DNA of 64,000 bases. Source: Cryptomeria japonica (lineage: Eukaryota > Streptophyta > Pinopsida > Cupressales > Cupressaceae). The first letter of the stretch is position 1, and each line of letters starts with the position of its first letter. Below the pieces are notes generated by a model. That model was given only the letters and a program-made list of their open reading frames with translations. It ran no database searches and was not told the origin of the DNA. The stretch is taken from assembly GCF_030272615.1 (NCBI RefSeq), contig NC_081407.1, forward strand, positions 155,310,891 to 155,374,890, written 5' to 3'. The position numbers and the translations under genes are program-made. This document shows, piece by piece, positions 25,798 through 37,700 of this stretch.

Positions 25798-26387
25798 TGT
25801 AGACACCCAAAATTGTCCAGTCTAATTAAATAAATATTTATTTATTTAATTAATTCATTAGCTTTTTCTACACATGACACATGTCATTCATCTCTTAATT
25901 CCTACACTACCTACCTCTTTCATTATTTTGGTATTTCTTTTACCTACCCTCTAATCCTAGCCGACCTCTCTTTTTACACCTCTCAATCTTAACCCTCCAT
26001 TTCATATTGTGTCTTCTATTTAAGAAGATGCTTTCTTCATTGTCAAACGCTAATGACCTAATCACTCATGCTAATGATCTTTCATGCAACTTGCTACACT
26101 ACGATCCTACTTGCAACCACATTCCGTTCTTTGTTGAGCTCTTGTGCATACAAAAATCTGAGAGCAAATATATCAAGCAAGATCAATGGAGATAGGAAGA
26201 ATGGAGATCAAAACCCTATTGGACATGTGATGGTATAATCTTTGTGATTTTGTTTTATTTTGCATTGTCCTAGGTAATCTTCATATGTTATGGTGGATCT
26301 TTGTTGATTGTTAGGCTAGGGTTTAGTGGTTGGATTCATTTAGCCTTGCAATATTGTTATTATTGTTATCCATTTTCACCATAAACA
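25798..26387 (+). repeat. 3' LTR of element B (590 bp, lacking 200 bp of the 5' LTR)
   Basis: Starts TGTAGACACC and ends ACCATAAACA. After the first palindrome it continues directly with the AATTCATTAGC sequence that follows the fifth palindrome in the 5' LTR, so four repeat units are deleted. The remaining sequence differs from the 5' LTR at only a few positions by eye. Confidence 0.95.
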
Positions 26388-26392
26388 AGAAG
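26388..26392. repeat. Target-site duplication AGAAG, right copy
   Basis: Partner of 10416-10420, directly after the 3' LTR of B and continuous with A's gag. Confidence 0.95.
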
Positions 26393-26694
26393 TATTGTCT
26401 ATCCCTCTTCATTATCTCTTCAACCAATCTATTGAAATGAGGATTCATTATGGATTCTTCTACATCTGCTGATTGTATTGAAAAGTTGTCCACATTGTCA
26501 TTGTGTGTAGCATTTTTGTTTGTAGTGTCTATGTTTTCCACATTTGGAATGTGTCTATAAACATCCATGTCAGGCAATGTAGTGTGCTCAGGATTGAAAA
26601 ATAAATCATTTTCATACTCATAAGAACTCATGTTTGCGAACTCTTGAGCTTCTTTAGCTTTTCTCCTAGATTTTTGAAGACGGGTTTCAACCAT
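26388..26694 (-). pseudogene. Element A gag, N-terminal part (interrupted by B)
   Basis: ATG at 26694 opens a frame matching the first ~100 residues of B's gag and ends in a KRDRQYFL segment exactly at the insertion point. The continuation starts with HMMAQSG on the far side of B near 10413. Beyond 26388 the open frame runs artefactually into B's LTR. Confidence 0.93.
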
Positions 26695-28921
26695 GAACTA
26701 GGTGTTTAACCAAGATGTGAGAGACTATATGAAAAATGAAAAGAGTATGGAAGACCAAGAGTTGTATGGAGTGTAAATGAATCTTGAGGTGTACTTGCAA
26801 TGTCCAAAGTATAAGACCAAGTATGTAAGTAGTAGAGTAGGTGTGACTTCCAAAGAGATGATTGTTTCTCTTGATGAGGTAAGCTGACCTTGACTCTAAG
26901 TAAGACCAAATGAGACCCAAAGGTAAGAAACCTTGATGAGGGACCACTTAGCAAAGTGTAGTTGTATGTAGTATGTTGACAAAGTATAATGAGGACAAGC
27001 AAGTGACCTTTTTGACTCAAGTTTAGACAAGTATGAATGTAACGAGATATGAAGCAATGATGGACTATATGAGACCCAAGGACAGATTGAATGCTAGATG
27101 AAACCTGAAGAAACAACCTAGGAAGCTCAAGTATTCCGAAACTGATTTCTTTTGTTTGCTGGACTGTAAAAATTTTCAATTCTGGACATAGACACTTCTG
27201 TATACTTCACAGATGCGATTCCTAGACACAGACGTGTCTCTATTTGACATAGACGCTATTACAGACACAGACGCTATTCTGCCCTTCAGAGACGCGCTTA
27301 GATGACTCAGACGCGGTTAGAACAGACACAGACGCATTTCTGTAAACTTCGTGCAATTTTTCCAATCTGTGAAGTTGTTTTGTTGTGACCAAATCCGACT
27401 GTTTGACTGTTTTTCGTGATAAGAGGACACAATGTTAATGAGGACTCAATGTTTGCAAGTGTTTAGACTCCAAAAGTGTGTTGTTTGATGTAAAGTTGTT
27501 TTGCATACACTTGACGACACAAAAGACACAATGTTTAGTTGTTTGGTCTTGAATGTTTGAATGTTTAACATAAGACAAGCACAATTCTTATGGCTGGCCA
27601 AGACAATAGTTGTTGATCCCACATAGGGTTTTACCCCCGAGGCTACGCTATTCAGAGCGGATACTTAGATGCTTGACCTCACTGGCTCCACCCTCGGCAC
27701 TCACTTCTCGGGTCAGCCAAGCATCAGTCCCCATGAAAAATCCCCATGGCGAACTTTGTATCTCTACTAAGAACCGTAAGTGTGTGGGCCGCTACCAGAG
27801 GTCCGACCTCCTGCCTCAACAACTAGAAGGATTTGGGCTTCTAAAACAAAAAGGTGCTAGTAAGGGCATCCGCTCGTGTGGCCATACATGCGGCACTTTC
27901 AGCTCTGTAAATACAGAAGGCTCCCAGCTGGTAGGGGTTACGCCCTACAAATGATCAAATAAATTTGATCAAACGGGTTTATGGGGAGACATAGTGTCGG
28001 TATGAACTAATCAGCACACATTATTCATAGTTTTCACCATGAATACATTTGATTATAGTGGTTCGGATGAGGTGGGTTTTCCTCGCTACCACTTGGGTCG
28101 TTCTCTTCTCACTAGTAGTCCTAATGACCACACGGGAAGACAGGCCCTCTAAAGATTAAACAAAAAGAGCCTATTGCTCAAGACACAAAAGACAATGATT
28201 CAATTTTAGTGCACCAATGGAAGTGTTTGCTAATCTATGAAAACAAGGCACACAACAAAATCTCAAAAGCCCTAGCCAAGGACCTGCAACAAAATTTGTT
28301 AGTAGTTTGGGTTGTTTCAAATGATCACCCCTTCCTGCAAGCACACAAGTTAGGTAAATTTTAGAAACCCAAAAGACTTTGTGAAAAAGGGGCCTTCAAC
28401 AAAAATGTTTTTTTTTTGCTTCCAAGACAAGCTGCACAAACTTGGTTAGCTAAATCTGCAAGGGTTAGTCCAAAAATAAACCAGATCTGAAACCCTAGGT
28501 GCGAAATCCGAAAACCGAATCAAAGAAAGTTTGAAATTCTGAAACAGTAAAAACACAGACGCTGTTATACCAGACACAGATGCGTCTGTATGACACAGAC
28601 GCGGTTCTGTGATGCACAGACGTGGCCAAAACACACAGATGCCCTTCTCGGACACAGACGCGATCAGAAGTAACGCAGACGTGATTATTTAACATAGATG
28701 CCCCTATCTGAGACCTGCAAAACAAAATTTGTTGAAAACACAGACGCGATTCCCGCCTCCGCAGACGCTCCTGAAACTTAGAGACGCGATCTGAACACTC
28801 GCAGACGCAGAAATACCTAAAATGTCATCGAAAAATGTCCGATCATCAACTTCAAAAACACAAAATCATCAACAAAAGGGTTAAATGCAAAGGGACAAGA
28901 GTCCCACCGGGCGTGCCAAAA
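26695..28921 (-). other. 5' leader of element A, with primer binding site at 28901-28918
   Basis: Homologous to leader B throughout, with the two GCGTCTGTG-type clusters at about 28550-28810 and 27185-27345. Ends immediately before the gag ATG at 26694. No conserved ORF is seen. Confidence 0.85.
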
Positions 28922-29691
28922 TGTGTATGGTGAAAATGGATAACAATAATAACAATATTGAAAGGCTAAATGAATTCAACCACAAAACCCTAGCCTAACA
29001 ATCAACAAAGATCCACCATAACATATGAAGATTACCTAAGACAATGCAAATCACATGAAATCACAAAGATTATACCATCATATGTCCAATAGGGTTTTGA
29101 TCTCCATTCTTCCTATCTCCATTGATCTTGCTTGATATATTTGCTCTCAGATTTTTATATGCACAAGAGCTCAACAAAGAATGGAATGTGGTTGCAAGTA
29201 GGATCGTAGTGTAGCCAAGTCTTCAAGATTAGTCATTAGGGTTTGATAATGAAGGAGGCATCTTCTTAAATAGAAGACACAATATGAAATGGAGGGATAA
29301 GATTGAGAGGTGTAAAAAGAGAGGTCGGCTAAGATTAGAGGGTAGGTAAAAGAAATACCAAAATAATGAAAGAGGTAGGTAGTGTATGAATTAAAAGATG
29401 AATGACATGTGTCATGTGTAGAAAAAGCTAATGAATTGATTAAATAAATAAATATTTATTTAATTAATAGAAGAAGTAGGATAATTAAATAAATAAAATA
29501 TTTATTTAATTTAGGAAAGGGATAATTTAAATAAATAAATGTATTTATTTAAATGAGAAATAAGGCTAGAAGAGGATAAATGAATTAATTAAATAAATAA
29601 AGATTTATTTAATTAATAGAAGAATTAGGCTTAGATAATTAAGTAAATAAAATATTTATTTAATTAGACTGGACAATTTTAGGTGTCTACA
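28922..29691 (-). repeat. 5' LTR of element A (770 bp)
   Basis: In element orientation it begins TGTAGACACC (at 29691) and ends CCATACACA (at 28922). It retains all five AT palindromes, confirming the long LTR form as ancestral. TATA-like site at 29265-29273. Confidence 0.95.
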
Positions 29692-29847
29692 CTAATGTGT
29701 CTCTTCTTTTTGTTTTATTTTGTTTTTATGGGCATCCAGGTATAGATCTAAAAGAAATGAGATCTGCGGAAAAAATGGCGGAAGAAATGAGATATGCAAA
29801 AAACTGGCGGCTAATTACTTATTTTTATTTATTATTTCAATTTTGAA
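29692..29847. other. Flank of element A; short unassigned sequence
   Basis: Unassigned sequence outside A. It contains an imperfect ~30-bp duplication (GAAATGAGATCTGCGGAAAA / GAAATGAGATATGCAAAAAA) at 29754-29815. No gene is seen. Confidence 0.6.
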
Positions 29848-30085
29848 AGGGTTGTGACATCCCCATGGGGGTTCCGCAATCCCATGGAGGCTGCAACATC
29901 CCCATGGGGGTGCCGCAGTCCATGGAGGTTGCGACATCCCCTATGGGGGTGGCACAGTCCCATGGAGGCTGCGACACCATCATGGGGGTGTCGTAGTCCC
30001 ATGGAGGTTACACCCCCATGGGGGTGCCGCAGTCCCATGGAGGTTACGACACCGCCATGGGGGTGCCACAATCCCTGAGGGCTGT
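29848..30085. repeat. 39-bp minisatellite, about six copies, CCCCATGGGGG core
   Basis: Six copies of a ~39-bp unit occur head to tail. Each has the palindrome CCCCATGGGG followed by GTGCCGCAGTCCCATGGAGG and a TTGCGACA-like linker. Both strands stay open across it only because the repeat length is a multiple of three, so I call no gene here. Confidence 0.92.
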
Positions 30086-30650
30086 GACATTCCCTCATTT
30101 GCAAATTTTTTGAAATATTTTTAAATTTTATATATATATATATATATATATTGCACACACACACACACACACATATGCATATGTATTATATATGCATATA
30201 CACAATAACTAGATCAAACTGATTTATTTATTTATTTGCATATATATGCGTGTGTGTGTGTGTGTTTTAAATTTATCTATGAGTTTGATGTTATAAGCGT
30301 TCGTATTCACATGTTGAAGGTCAAAATTTCTCTAGATGAATAGGTTCTTTCTTCATTACAACAAGCATATTTTATTCAAATTCAAATTCAAATTTAAAAT
30401 TGGAAGTCTAATTTTTTATATTAAATTTCAATAGTTTAAGTTGAAACTTATTTAAACTTTAGTTTTTTTAAAAACATATATATACAGTCCAAAGCTTAGC
30501 TTCTATCCATCTAAAAGAGAAAGAAGATATTAATCAACAAATATATAACACATACCCAAAACTCAATCAATGACTAAATAAATGACTTGCATGACTAAAT
30601 AAATGACCAGTTAACAATAATTAATGACTAAATAAATGACAATATTTTGT
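30086..30650. repeat. Gene-free stretch with TA, CA and TG microsatellites
   Basis: (TA)n at about 30129-30151 runs into (CA)n at 30154-30172, and a (TG)n tract lies at 30249-30265. CA and TG tracts form an inverted pair about 75 bp apart. The rest is AT-rich with no coding signal. Confidence 0.85.
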
Positions 30651-30654
30651 GATT

Positions 30655-30832
30655 ATTTTGGATGAACTTTTCGTTGATTTATCAACGAAAACATAGTGCC
30701 ACTACTTGACGAAAGTTCGTCGAAAGAAGCGACGAAAAAATTGTGACAATTTCTTTTTGGGTGTTTCGTCGAAAAAGCGACAAACATTCGTCGAAACTTA
30801 GACGAACTTTCATCGGAATTTGGAGTCAAATG
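30655..30832. repeat. Cluster of TTCGTCGAAA-type motifs, possible transposon subterminal region
   Basis: GACGAA, TTCGTCGAAA, TTTCGTTGATTTATCAACGAAA and related words occur about ten times on both strands within 180 bp, including the palindrome at 30668-30690. Motifs of this kind are typical of subterminal regions of plant CACTA elements, and a CACTACTTGACG word is present at 30699. No full terminus could be defined; the LINE fragment begins right after the cluster. Confidence 0.5.
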
Positions 30833-30834
30833 CA

Positions 30835-32330
30835 TTAGTGCCTAAACATTCTACTATAGATCATGGTGTTACACTTAGGTTTTTGGTCATAAAATTATGG
30901 AATACCCAAGGGGTTGAGGCATTTTGCTACTTTGTAGATTTTAGAAAAGCCTTTGATACAGTTCCATGGGACAAACTATAGAAGAGGATGGAAGAATTGG
31001 GTTTTCCAAATGAGCTTAGGGCTACAGTTCATAGGTTATATGAGCAGGTCAAGGCTAAAATCAGAACCTCAGAGGGAATGTCAAAATGCTTTGACAATGA
31101 TATTGGGGTTAAACAGGGATGCTCGCTTTCCCCAACGTTGTTTGGGCTCTATATTGACAAGTTAGAAGAATGGCTAAACAATACTAGTAAAGAGGGAATC
31201 TGACTGGTTAATTATGTAATAAAGTTACTTCTATACACAGATGATTTCATATTAATTGCTAAAATTGCCAAAGGATTGAGAGTACACTTGAAGACACTTG
31301 AAGCATTTTGCCAAGAAGTTGGGATGCAAGTGAATATTAGCAAGACACAAGTGACAATCTTTTCTCTAAAAAGAAATAAAAATGCACAAAATGACTTTCT
31401 CTTTGAAGGCAGTCCACTGGAAGTTGTGAATGAATACAAATATCTAGGGCTTGATTTTCACAACAAACTTAGCTAGGAAATGTGTAAGGCAAAAAGAATT
31501 CGAGGTTGGAAAGCACTGTACTCGCTACAAAATAGGTGTAGAAATGTTGAGCTATGGGATTGGAAAACCAAGAGAATGTTTTTTGGTTTGCTTGTCACTC
31601 TAGTGATTCTTTATGGATGTGAAATTTGGGGTAGTAGTATGTCTAATCAGAAATGGAGACAACTGAAAAGAATTCAAAAACAACTAATCATAATCAGTTT
31701 CAAAATTAAAACTGTTGTCCCATATGAGATTCTTTTGGCAGAAACTGGCACTTATCCTTTGGAAGCTTTAGCGATGGTACATTTGGTAAGTTATCTAAAG
31801 AAGATCCAAAATATGGAAGAACATCGTTGGCCTAAGTTGATAATGGAGGAAAGACTAGAGAGAAGGAAGAACACATGGATGAAACAAAACAACAAATGGA
31901 TGAAAAAATGGGACATGAACATTCAAGAATGCAAAAACATCAATGCAGAAATTAAAAAATTTGTGAAGGAAAAATTCAGAAGCAAGTTATGGACAAAACA
32001 AGATGGATGCAAAAAAGTGTATTATATCACAAAATTCAGCCCCACATGAGACTACGAAGAAAATTCTTACATAGGAGCGAATATTAAATGAAAAGAAAAA
32101 ATGCTAATGGCTCAGCTCTGAGCTCTCATCACTTGAGATGTGAAACAGGTAGATGGAAGGTGCCTAAAGAGGAATGGGAGAAAATAATATGCCTATTTTG
32201 TAACACTAAAGTAGTAGAGACAAAGCAACATTTTGTCATGGAATGCCCAACATACAGTGACATCCGTGTCATTTACGAAGACATTTTGAAAACAGACAAT
32301 TTAAACATGCTTTTTGAGGAAACAACTTGA
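30835..32330 (+). pseudogene. LINE (non-LTR retrotransposon) reverse transcriptase, 5'-truncated and decayed
   Basis: The frame starting at 30841 reads STIDHGVTLRFLV, VDFRKAFDTVPWDKL, GVKQGCSLSPTLFGLYID and then a YTDD box in place of the usual YADD (near 31235), the RT domains in order. Thumb and connection sequences follow to about 32047. After a frameshift a zinc-binding tail, CLFC...HFVMEC, lies at about 32190-32250, typical of the RT zinc-binding domain at LINE C-termini. Stops at about 30979, 31201, 31474 and 32047; two are at former Trp codons. The endonuclease and ORF1 are missing, so this is a 5'-truncated dead copy. Confidence 0.85.
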
Positions 32331-33404
32331 AAAAATGACAAGTCTGCTGATTAAAATTCACTGTAGGAGAGAAAATCTTGAGAAAAGGTTAAATACTGTT
32401 TAAGGTCATATTACCCCGATTTTCTAGGGTGTGTGTTGTTTGTGGGTCCCATAGGCTATTTTGGCCTCATGGACATTATTAAAATCCATCATTCACTCAG
32501 CTTCATATAAAAAATGCCTTATTTTTAAATTAATTTTCAGCCTCCCTATAGGTTTGCCTATTTCTTTAAGGAATCCCTCATATGGTGGGTGAGGCCCACG
32601 TGGCTCGACATATTCTCTTTTGAACTTTTCCTTAAGTTTTTTAAAGAAAAATTGAAACTTTTGGAAATTAATATTTTTTTTGGCACAAGGAATATGGTCA
32701 AAATCAGAGAATATTATATTTTGATATGATTCTATGTCTTCATTTGTAAGAGAATTTTTGCACCCCTCTCCATTTGAATTTTCAGTCTGGTAGGCGATTT
32801 TTAAATGACAATATCTGAGGCTCAGAAACTTATTTTTCAATGCAATTTTTTTTCATTTGGGGTATAATTTCATGCTCTTCGCAGTGGTGGTAGATTTTTT
32901 TGATTTTGGTAGACATTTTTTTCACAATTTTTATTTTTTCACAACTGTACCTGTCCAATCCTTAATTTTGCAACTTCAGAGGCTTCGTTCGGGTTCATAC
33001 AACCTCCTTTCCAAGTGCCATTTTTTTAAGGACCATAATTTTTCCTCTACTTTCACATGGTGCTCTCATATTTTCACCATTTTGAGTAGAAATTGTACTT
33101 TTAGTATTTGGTCAATTTTGGCGTATTTGGTCCTTCTATTTTGCTTGGATCTCAACTTAGATCACTTGTAGTATTTGATGGAGTCTCTTTTAGCCTATTT
33201 GAGAAAGTTGTAAAGTTGAAATCAAAAGTCCACCTTGCCTTGTTTTGCAAGTGGCCATTGTACATGCACTAAGTATAAAGTGCAAATCATCATCATTTTT
33301 TTTTTTTGGGTGGGGGAGGAGGGGTTATTTGATTGAGTGAATTTAGGGGGCTGCCTTGTGTGATTGTTCCTCTCTTTTCTTAGTGCTCTTTCATTTTGTT
33401 GCTA
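32331..33404. other. No recognisable gene
   Basis: AT-rich sequence with scattered short ORFs, none with a recognisable motif. A minus-strand ORF of 115 codons at 32493-32840 has no similarity I can name. It may include the LINE 3' UTR and the remnant 5' region of the following copia element; I could not find a copia 5' LTR matching the 3' LTR at 52710. Confidence 0.5.
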
Positions 33405-33760
33405 TGGGTTCTCCTAAATTTCCACTTCAACCCCACATAACTATGCTTCATGGAAAATTGATGTATGGAGTAAGCTTATGGAAAAATGATTAACTCATTA
33501 TATTGATGGAACTATAACTGCACTAGCTGATCCTAAAGATGATCATAATGCTCACATGAAATGACTCACTAAAAACATTATGGCAGTACGGGACATTGAA
33601 GAAGTATATATTAAAGGATCTCATCTTTCACATTGACAAGTGTAAAACAATTAAGGATGCATGCGATGTCTTGGGAAAATTGTATGGAAAAATTGATGAG
33701 ATTAGAGGCTATCAACTTGGTAATGATCTCACTATGTTGGATCCAAATATCTTTGATACA
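33405..33760 (+). pseudogene. Ty1/copia gag, N-terminal part, interrupted by a 7955-bp insertion
   Basis: ATG at 33405 begins a copia-type gag (MGSPKFPLQPH then, after a 1-nt loss, YASWKIDVWSKLMEK and YIDGTITALADPKDD). Stops and frameshifts are frequent. The reading stops at FDT (33760) and resumes with IQDYVTKANEL at 41719, directly after the insertion. Confidence 0.82.
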
Positions 33761-33811
33761 AGGGTAAGTGCATCAAGATGGTGTGCATAAAGGGGGTATA
33801 AGTGGACACCT
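33761..33811 (+). repeat. Left terminal inverted repeat of element F
   Basis: Matches the inverse of 41668-41715 over about 40 bp, with an 8-bp extra segment (GGGGGTAT). The outer ~500 bp inside each end are otherwise unlike each other. Confidence 0.85.
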
Positions 33812-34329
33812 TTTTTCGGAAATCAGCTAAACCTGAACTTGGAGGAGCAATTTGAGACTTGTCCACTCAAAATATGAAAATACTCAAAGAACAAATATTG
33901 TAGTACTCTGAATCTAGTTTCCAAAATTCTATTTTTTTTCAAAATTGGATAAGATTAAGGGTGTCAAATCCTTCGTGCAGGAAAAACAGATCCTATTTTT
34001 TTTTGAAAAAACATAACATAGTGTCTGGCGTGCACATCAAAAAAGTCATAGTTAGATTTAGTATTTTGATAAATCCTTTGGTAGAAAGATAGTTAAGAGT
34101 GAGAACTAGAAGTTGTGTATTTTTTTGTTTAGTATTTTTTTTTATGATTTTTCGAAATGGTCACATCCTGAAAATCAGGTAGCTGTTTGTGCACGAAGCA
34201 TAATTTGCAACAAAATAATCGAAAAATGTAATTTCTTTTTAAAAAGTGTAAAGAATCAAGTGCACTACAATAATATATAATTTTTTTAAAATTTGGATAA
34301 GTAGATCAAAAGTTATTAAAAAAATGGTT

Positions 34330-34715
34330 TCAATAATCAGGGGCTTCTATCATCATTCACTTGCTATCTCTCTATCTCGCGGTCTTTGCCTCCCCTAGGC
34401 TATAGACCTATCTATTTTCCTATCTCTCTCCTCCTCTCTTCACCTCTCTCTATCTCATTCTCTCCTTTTTCCCCAAGATTTAGATTTTATAATTTTTTAG
34501 ACATAATCAAATTTCAGTAATCACTAAGCTCTCTCTCTCTCTCTCTCTCTCCATCTCTAGACATATCTCTCTTCCTATCACCCACCTCTCCCCCATCTCT
34601 CTATCTCACTCTCTTCTCTCCTCCAAGATTTAAACCTATCTCTCTCACCCTTCTTTATATCTCCCCTGTATTCTCTAAATACATGACACACATTCTCTCC
34701 TCTGTGTGTGTGTGT
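34330..34715 (+). repeat. Inner inverted repeat of element F, left arm (CT-rich)
   Basis: Sequence such as TATCATCATTCACTT, CTATAGACCTATCTATTTTC and CAAATTTCAGTAATCACTAA, then CT-rich tracts and TACATGACACACATTC, recurs inverted at about 40710-41160. Contains (CT)n at 34529-34551; a (TG)n tract follows at 34702-34725. Confidence 0.82.
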
Positions 34716-34734
34716 GTGTGTGTGTTTATCTTTG

Positions 34735-37700
34735 TCATATGGTGTCCTAAGGGGTTGTATGGGGTCCTAAGGGGTCATATGGTGTTGTTAGGGGTCATAT
34801 GGGGCCACACATGTGTTAGAACACTATATGACCCCTTAGGACACCATATGACCCCTTATAACATCATATGGTCCTAAGAGGCCATATAGTGTCCTAAGGG
34901 GTCATACAATGTCCCTTTGTTTAAGTCTATTTAGGACCTTTCTCCCTTTGTCCCCTTTTAGTCTTTTTAATACTCTTTGTCTCTCTCTCTCTCACCTTAA
35001 GTCCTTTTAGGGCATCTCTCCCTTTATCCCCTTTTAGCCTTTTTAATACTCTCTCTCTCTTAAGGTTTCTTAAGGGGTCATATGGTGTTCTAACACATGT
35101 TTTTCCCCTTATGAACCCATGTGACCCTTAACGACACCATATGACCCCTTAGGATGCCATATGATCCATCAAGACACCATATAAACCCTTTTAACATCCT
35201 AGTACACGACATGACCCCTTAGGACATAATATGACCCCTTAGGACAATATGATGTCCTAAGGGGTCATATGGTGTCCTAACATATGTGTCACCCCTTAGG
35301 ACCCCATATGACCCCTACCAACACCATATGACCCCTTAAGACAATATGATGGATCCTAATGGGACATATGGTGTTCTAACACATGTGTTGCCTCTTAGGA
35401 TCCCATATGACCCCTAACGACACCATATGACCCTTTAGGACACTATATGAGCCCTTAGAACACCATATGACCCCTTACGACACTATATGACCCTTTAGGA
35501 CACCATATGACCCATTAGAATACTATATGACCCCTTAGGACACCATATGACCCTTTAGGATGCCATATGATCCCTTAGGACAATAGGATGTCTTAAGGGG
35601 TCATATGGTGTCCAAAGAGGTCATATGGTGTTCTAACACATGTGTGGCTCCTTAGGACCCCATATGACCCCTAATGACACCATATGATACCTTAGGACCC
35701 CATATGACCCCTAACGACACCATATGACCCTTTTGGACACATATGACCCCTCAGGACACCATGACCCCTTTTAACAATCTAGTACATGACATGACTGCTT
35801 AGGACACCATATGATCCCTTAGTACAATATGATGGATCCTAATAGGTCATATGGTGTTCTAACACATGTGTGGCCCCTTAGGAACCCATATGACCCCTAA
35901 CGACACCATAGGAGCCCTTGGGACATTATATGACCTCTTAGAACACTATATGACCCCTTTTAACATCCTAGTGCACGACATGACCCCTTAGGATACCATA
36001 TGACCTCTTTTAACATCTTAGTGCATGACATGACCCCTTAGGACACCATATGACCCTTTAGTACACCATATGAACCCTCAGGATACCATATGACCCCTTT
36101 TAACATCCTAGTACACGACATGATCCCTTAGGATAATATGATGTCCTAAGGGGTCATATGGTGTTCTAACACGTGTGGACCCTTAGCTACCCTTATGACC
36201 CCTAACAACACCATATGACCCCTATGGACACCATATGACTTCTCTAAACACCATATGATCCCTTTTAATATCCTAGTACACGATATGACCCCTTGGGACA
36301 CCATATGACCCCTTAGGACAATATGATGTCCTGATGGGTCATATGGTATCCTAAGGGGTCATATGGTGTTCTAACACATGTGTGGCCACTTAGGACACCA
36401 TATGATGTCCTAACGGGTCATATGGTGTCCTAAGGGGTTATATGGTGTTCTAACACGTGTGGCCCCTTATGACCTCATATGACCCCCAACGACACCATAT
36501 GACTCCTTAGGACACCATACGACCCCTTATGAAAATATGATGTCCTAAGTGGTCATATGGTGTTCTAATACATGTGTGGTCCCTTAGGACCTTATATTAC
36601 CCCTAATGATACGATATAACTCCTTAGGACAATATGATGTCCTAATGGGTCATATCATGTTCTAACACGTGTGGCCCCTTAGGACCCCATATGACCCTTA
36701 ACAACACCATATGACCCCTCAAGACACCATATGACCCATAACAACACCATATTACCTCTTAGGACACTATATGACCCCTCAAGACACCATATCACCCATT
36801 AGGACATCATATGGTATCCTAAGGGTTCATATGGTATCCTAAGGGGTCACATAGTATCGTTAGGGGTCATATGGGGTCTTAAGGGGCCACACACGTGTTA
36901 TAACACCATATGACCCCTTAGGAAACCATATGACACCTTAGGAAGTCATATGGTGTCCTTAGGGCTCATATGGTGTCCTCAGGAGTCATGTGATGTAGTA
37001 GGATGTTGAAAGGGGTCATATGGTGTCATGAGGGGTCATATAGTGTTGTTAGGTATCATATGGTGTCCTAAGGGGTCATATGGTGTTGTCGAGGGTCATA
37101 TGGGGTCTTAAAGGGTCATATGGTGTCATTAGGGGTCATATGAGGTCCTAAGGGGCCACACGCATGTTAGAACACCATATGACCCCTTAGGACATCATAT
37201 GGTGTCCTAATAGATCATATGCTATCCTAAGGGGTTATGTTTGTGTACTAGGATGTTAAAAGGGGTGATATGGTGTCATTAGGGGTGATATGGTGTCCTA
37301 ATGGGTGATATAGTGTCCTGAGGGGTCCTATATTGTCTTAAGGGGTCATATGGTGTCGTTAGGGATCATATGGTGTCTTGAGGGGTCATATGGGGTCCTA
37401 AGGAGCCACACATGTGTTAGAAGACCATATGACCCCTTAGGACATCATATTGTCGTAAGGGGTCATAAAGTGTCCTAAGGGATCACGTTGTGTGCTCAGA
37501 TGTTAAAAGGGGTCATATGGTGTCCTAAGGGGTCATATAGTGTCCTAAGGGGCCATATGGTGTCCCAAGGGGTCATATAGTGTCCTAAGGTGCCATATGG
37601 TGTCTTAAGTGGCCACAGATGTGTTAGAACACTATATGTCTCCTCAAGAAATCATATTTTCCTAAAGGTTGTTATGATGTTTTATGGTGTCATATGATAT

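Larger units (their letters stand above)
10421..26387 (+). mobile_element. Complete Tat-lineage Ty3/gypsy retrotransposon B (15,967 bp) carrying an antisense PMD gene
   Basis: All structural parts are present: 5' LTR 10421-11210, primer binding site from 11214, leader to 13442, one gag-pol frame 13443-20960, spacer, antisense PMD gene 22632-25452, polypurine tract ending at 25797, 3' LTR 25798-26387 and a 5-bp target-site duplication. The second, archaeal-type RNase H assigns it to the Tat branch. LTRs differ at only a few positions over their shared length apart from one 200-bp length difference, so insertion was recent relative to A. Four in-frame stops mean it is probably no longer autonomous. 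Confidence 0.95.
26388..29691 (-). mobile_element. Element A, 5' part: LTR, primer site, leader and start of gag
   Basis: Continuation of the minus-strand Tat element from 1-10420. It includes the 5' LTR 28922-29691, primer site 28901-28918, leader 26695-28921 and gag start. Confidence 0.93.

Noticed and set aside
29832-30170. ORFs on both strands across the minisatellite
   Set aside because: They exist only because a 39-bp unit is a multiple of three and lacks stops; the protein is a simple repeat of the same few residues.
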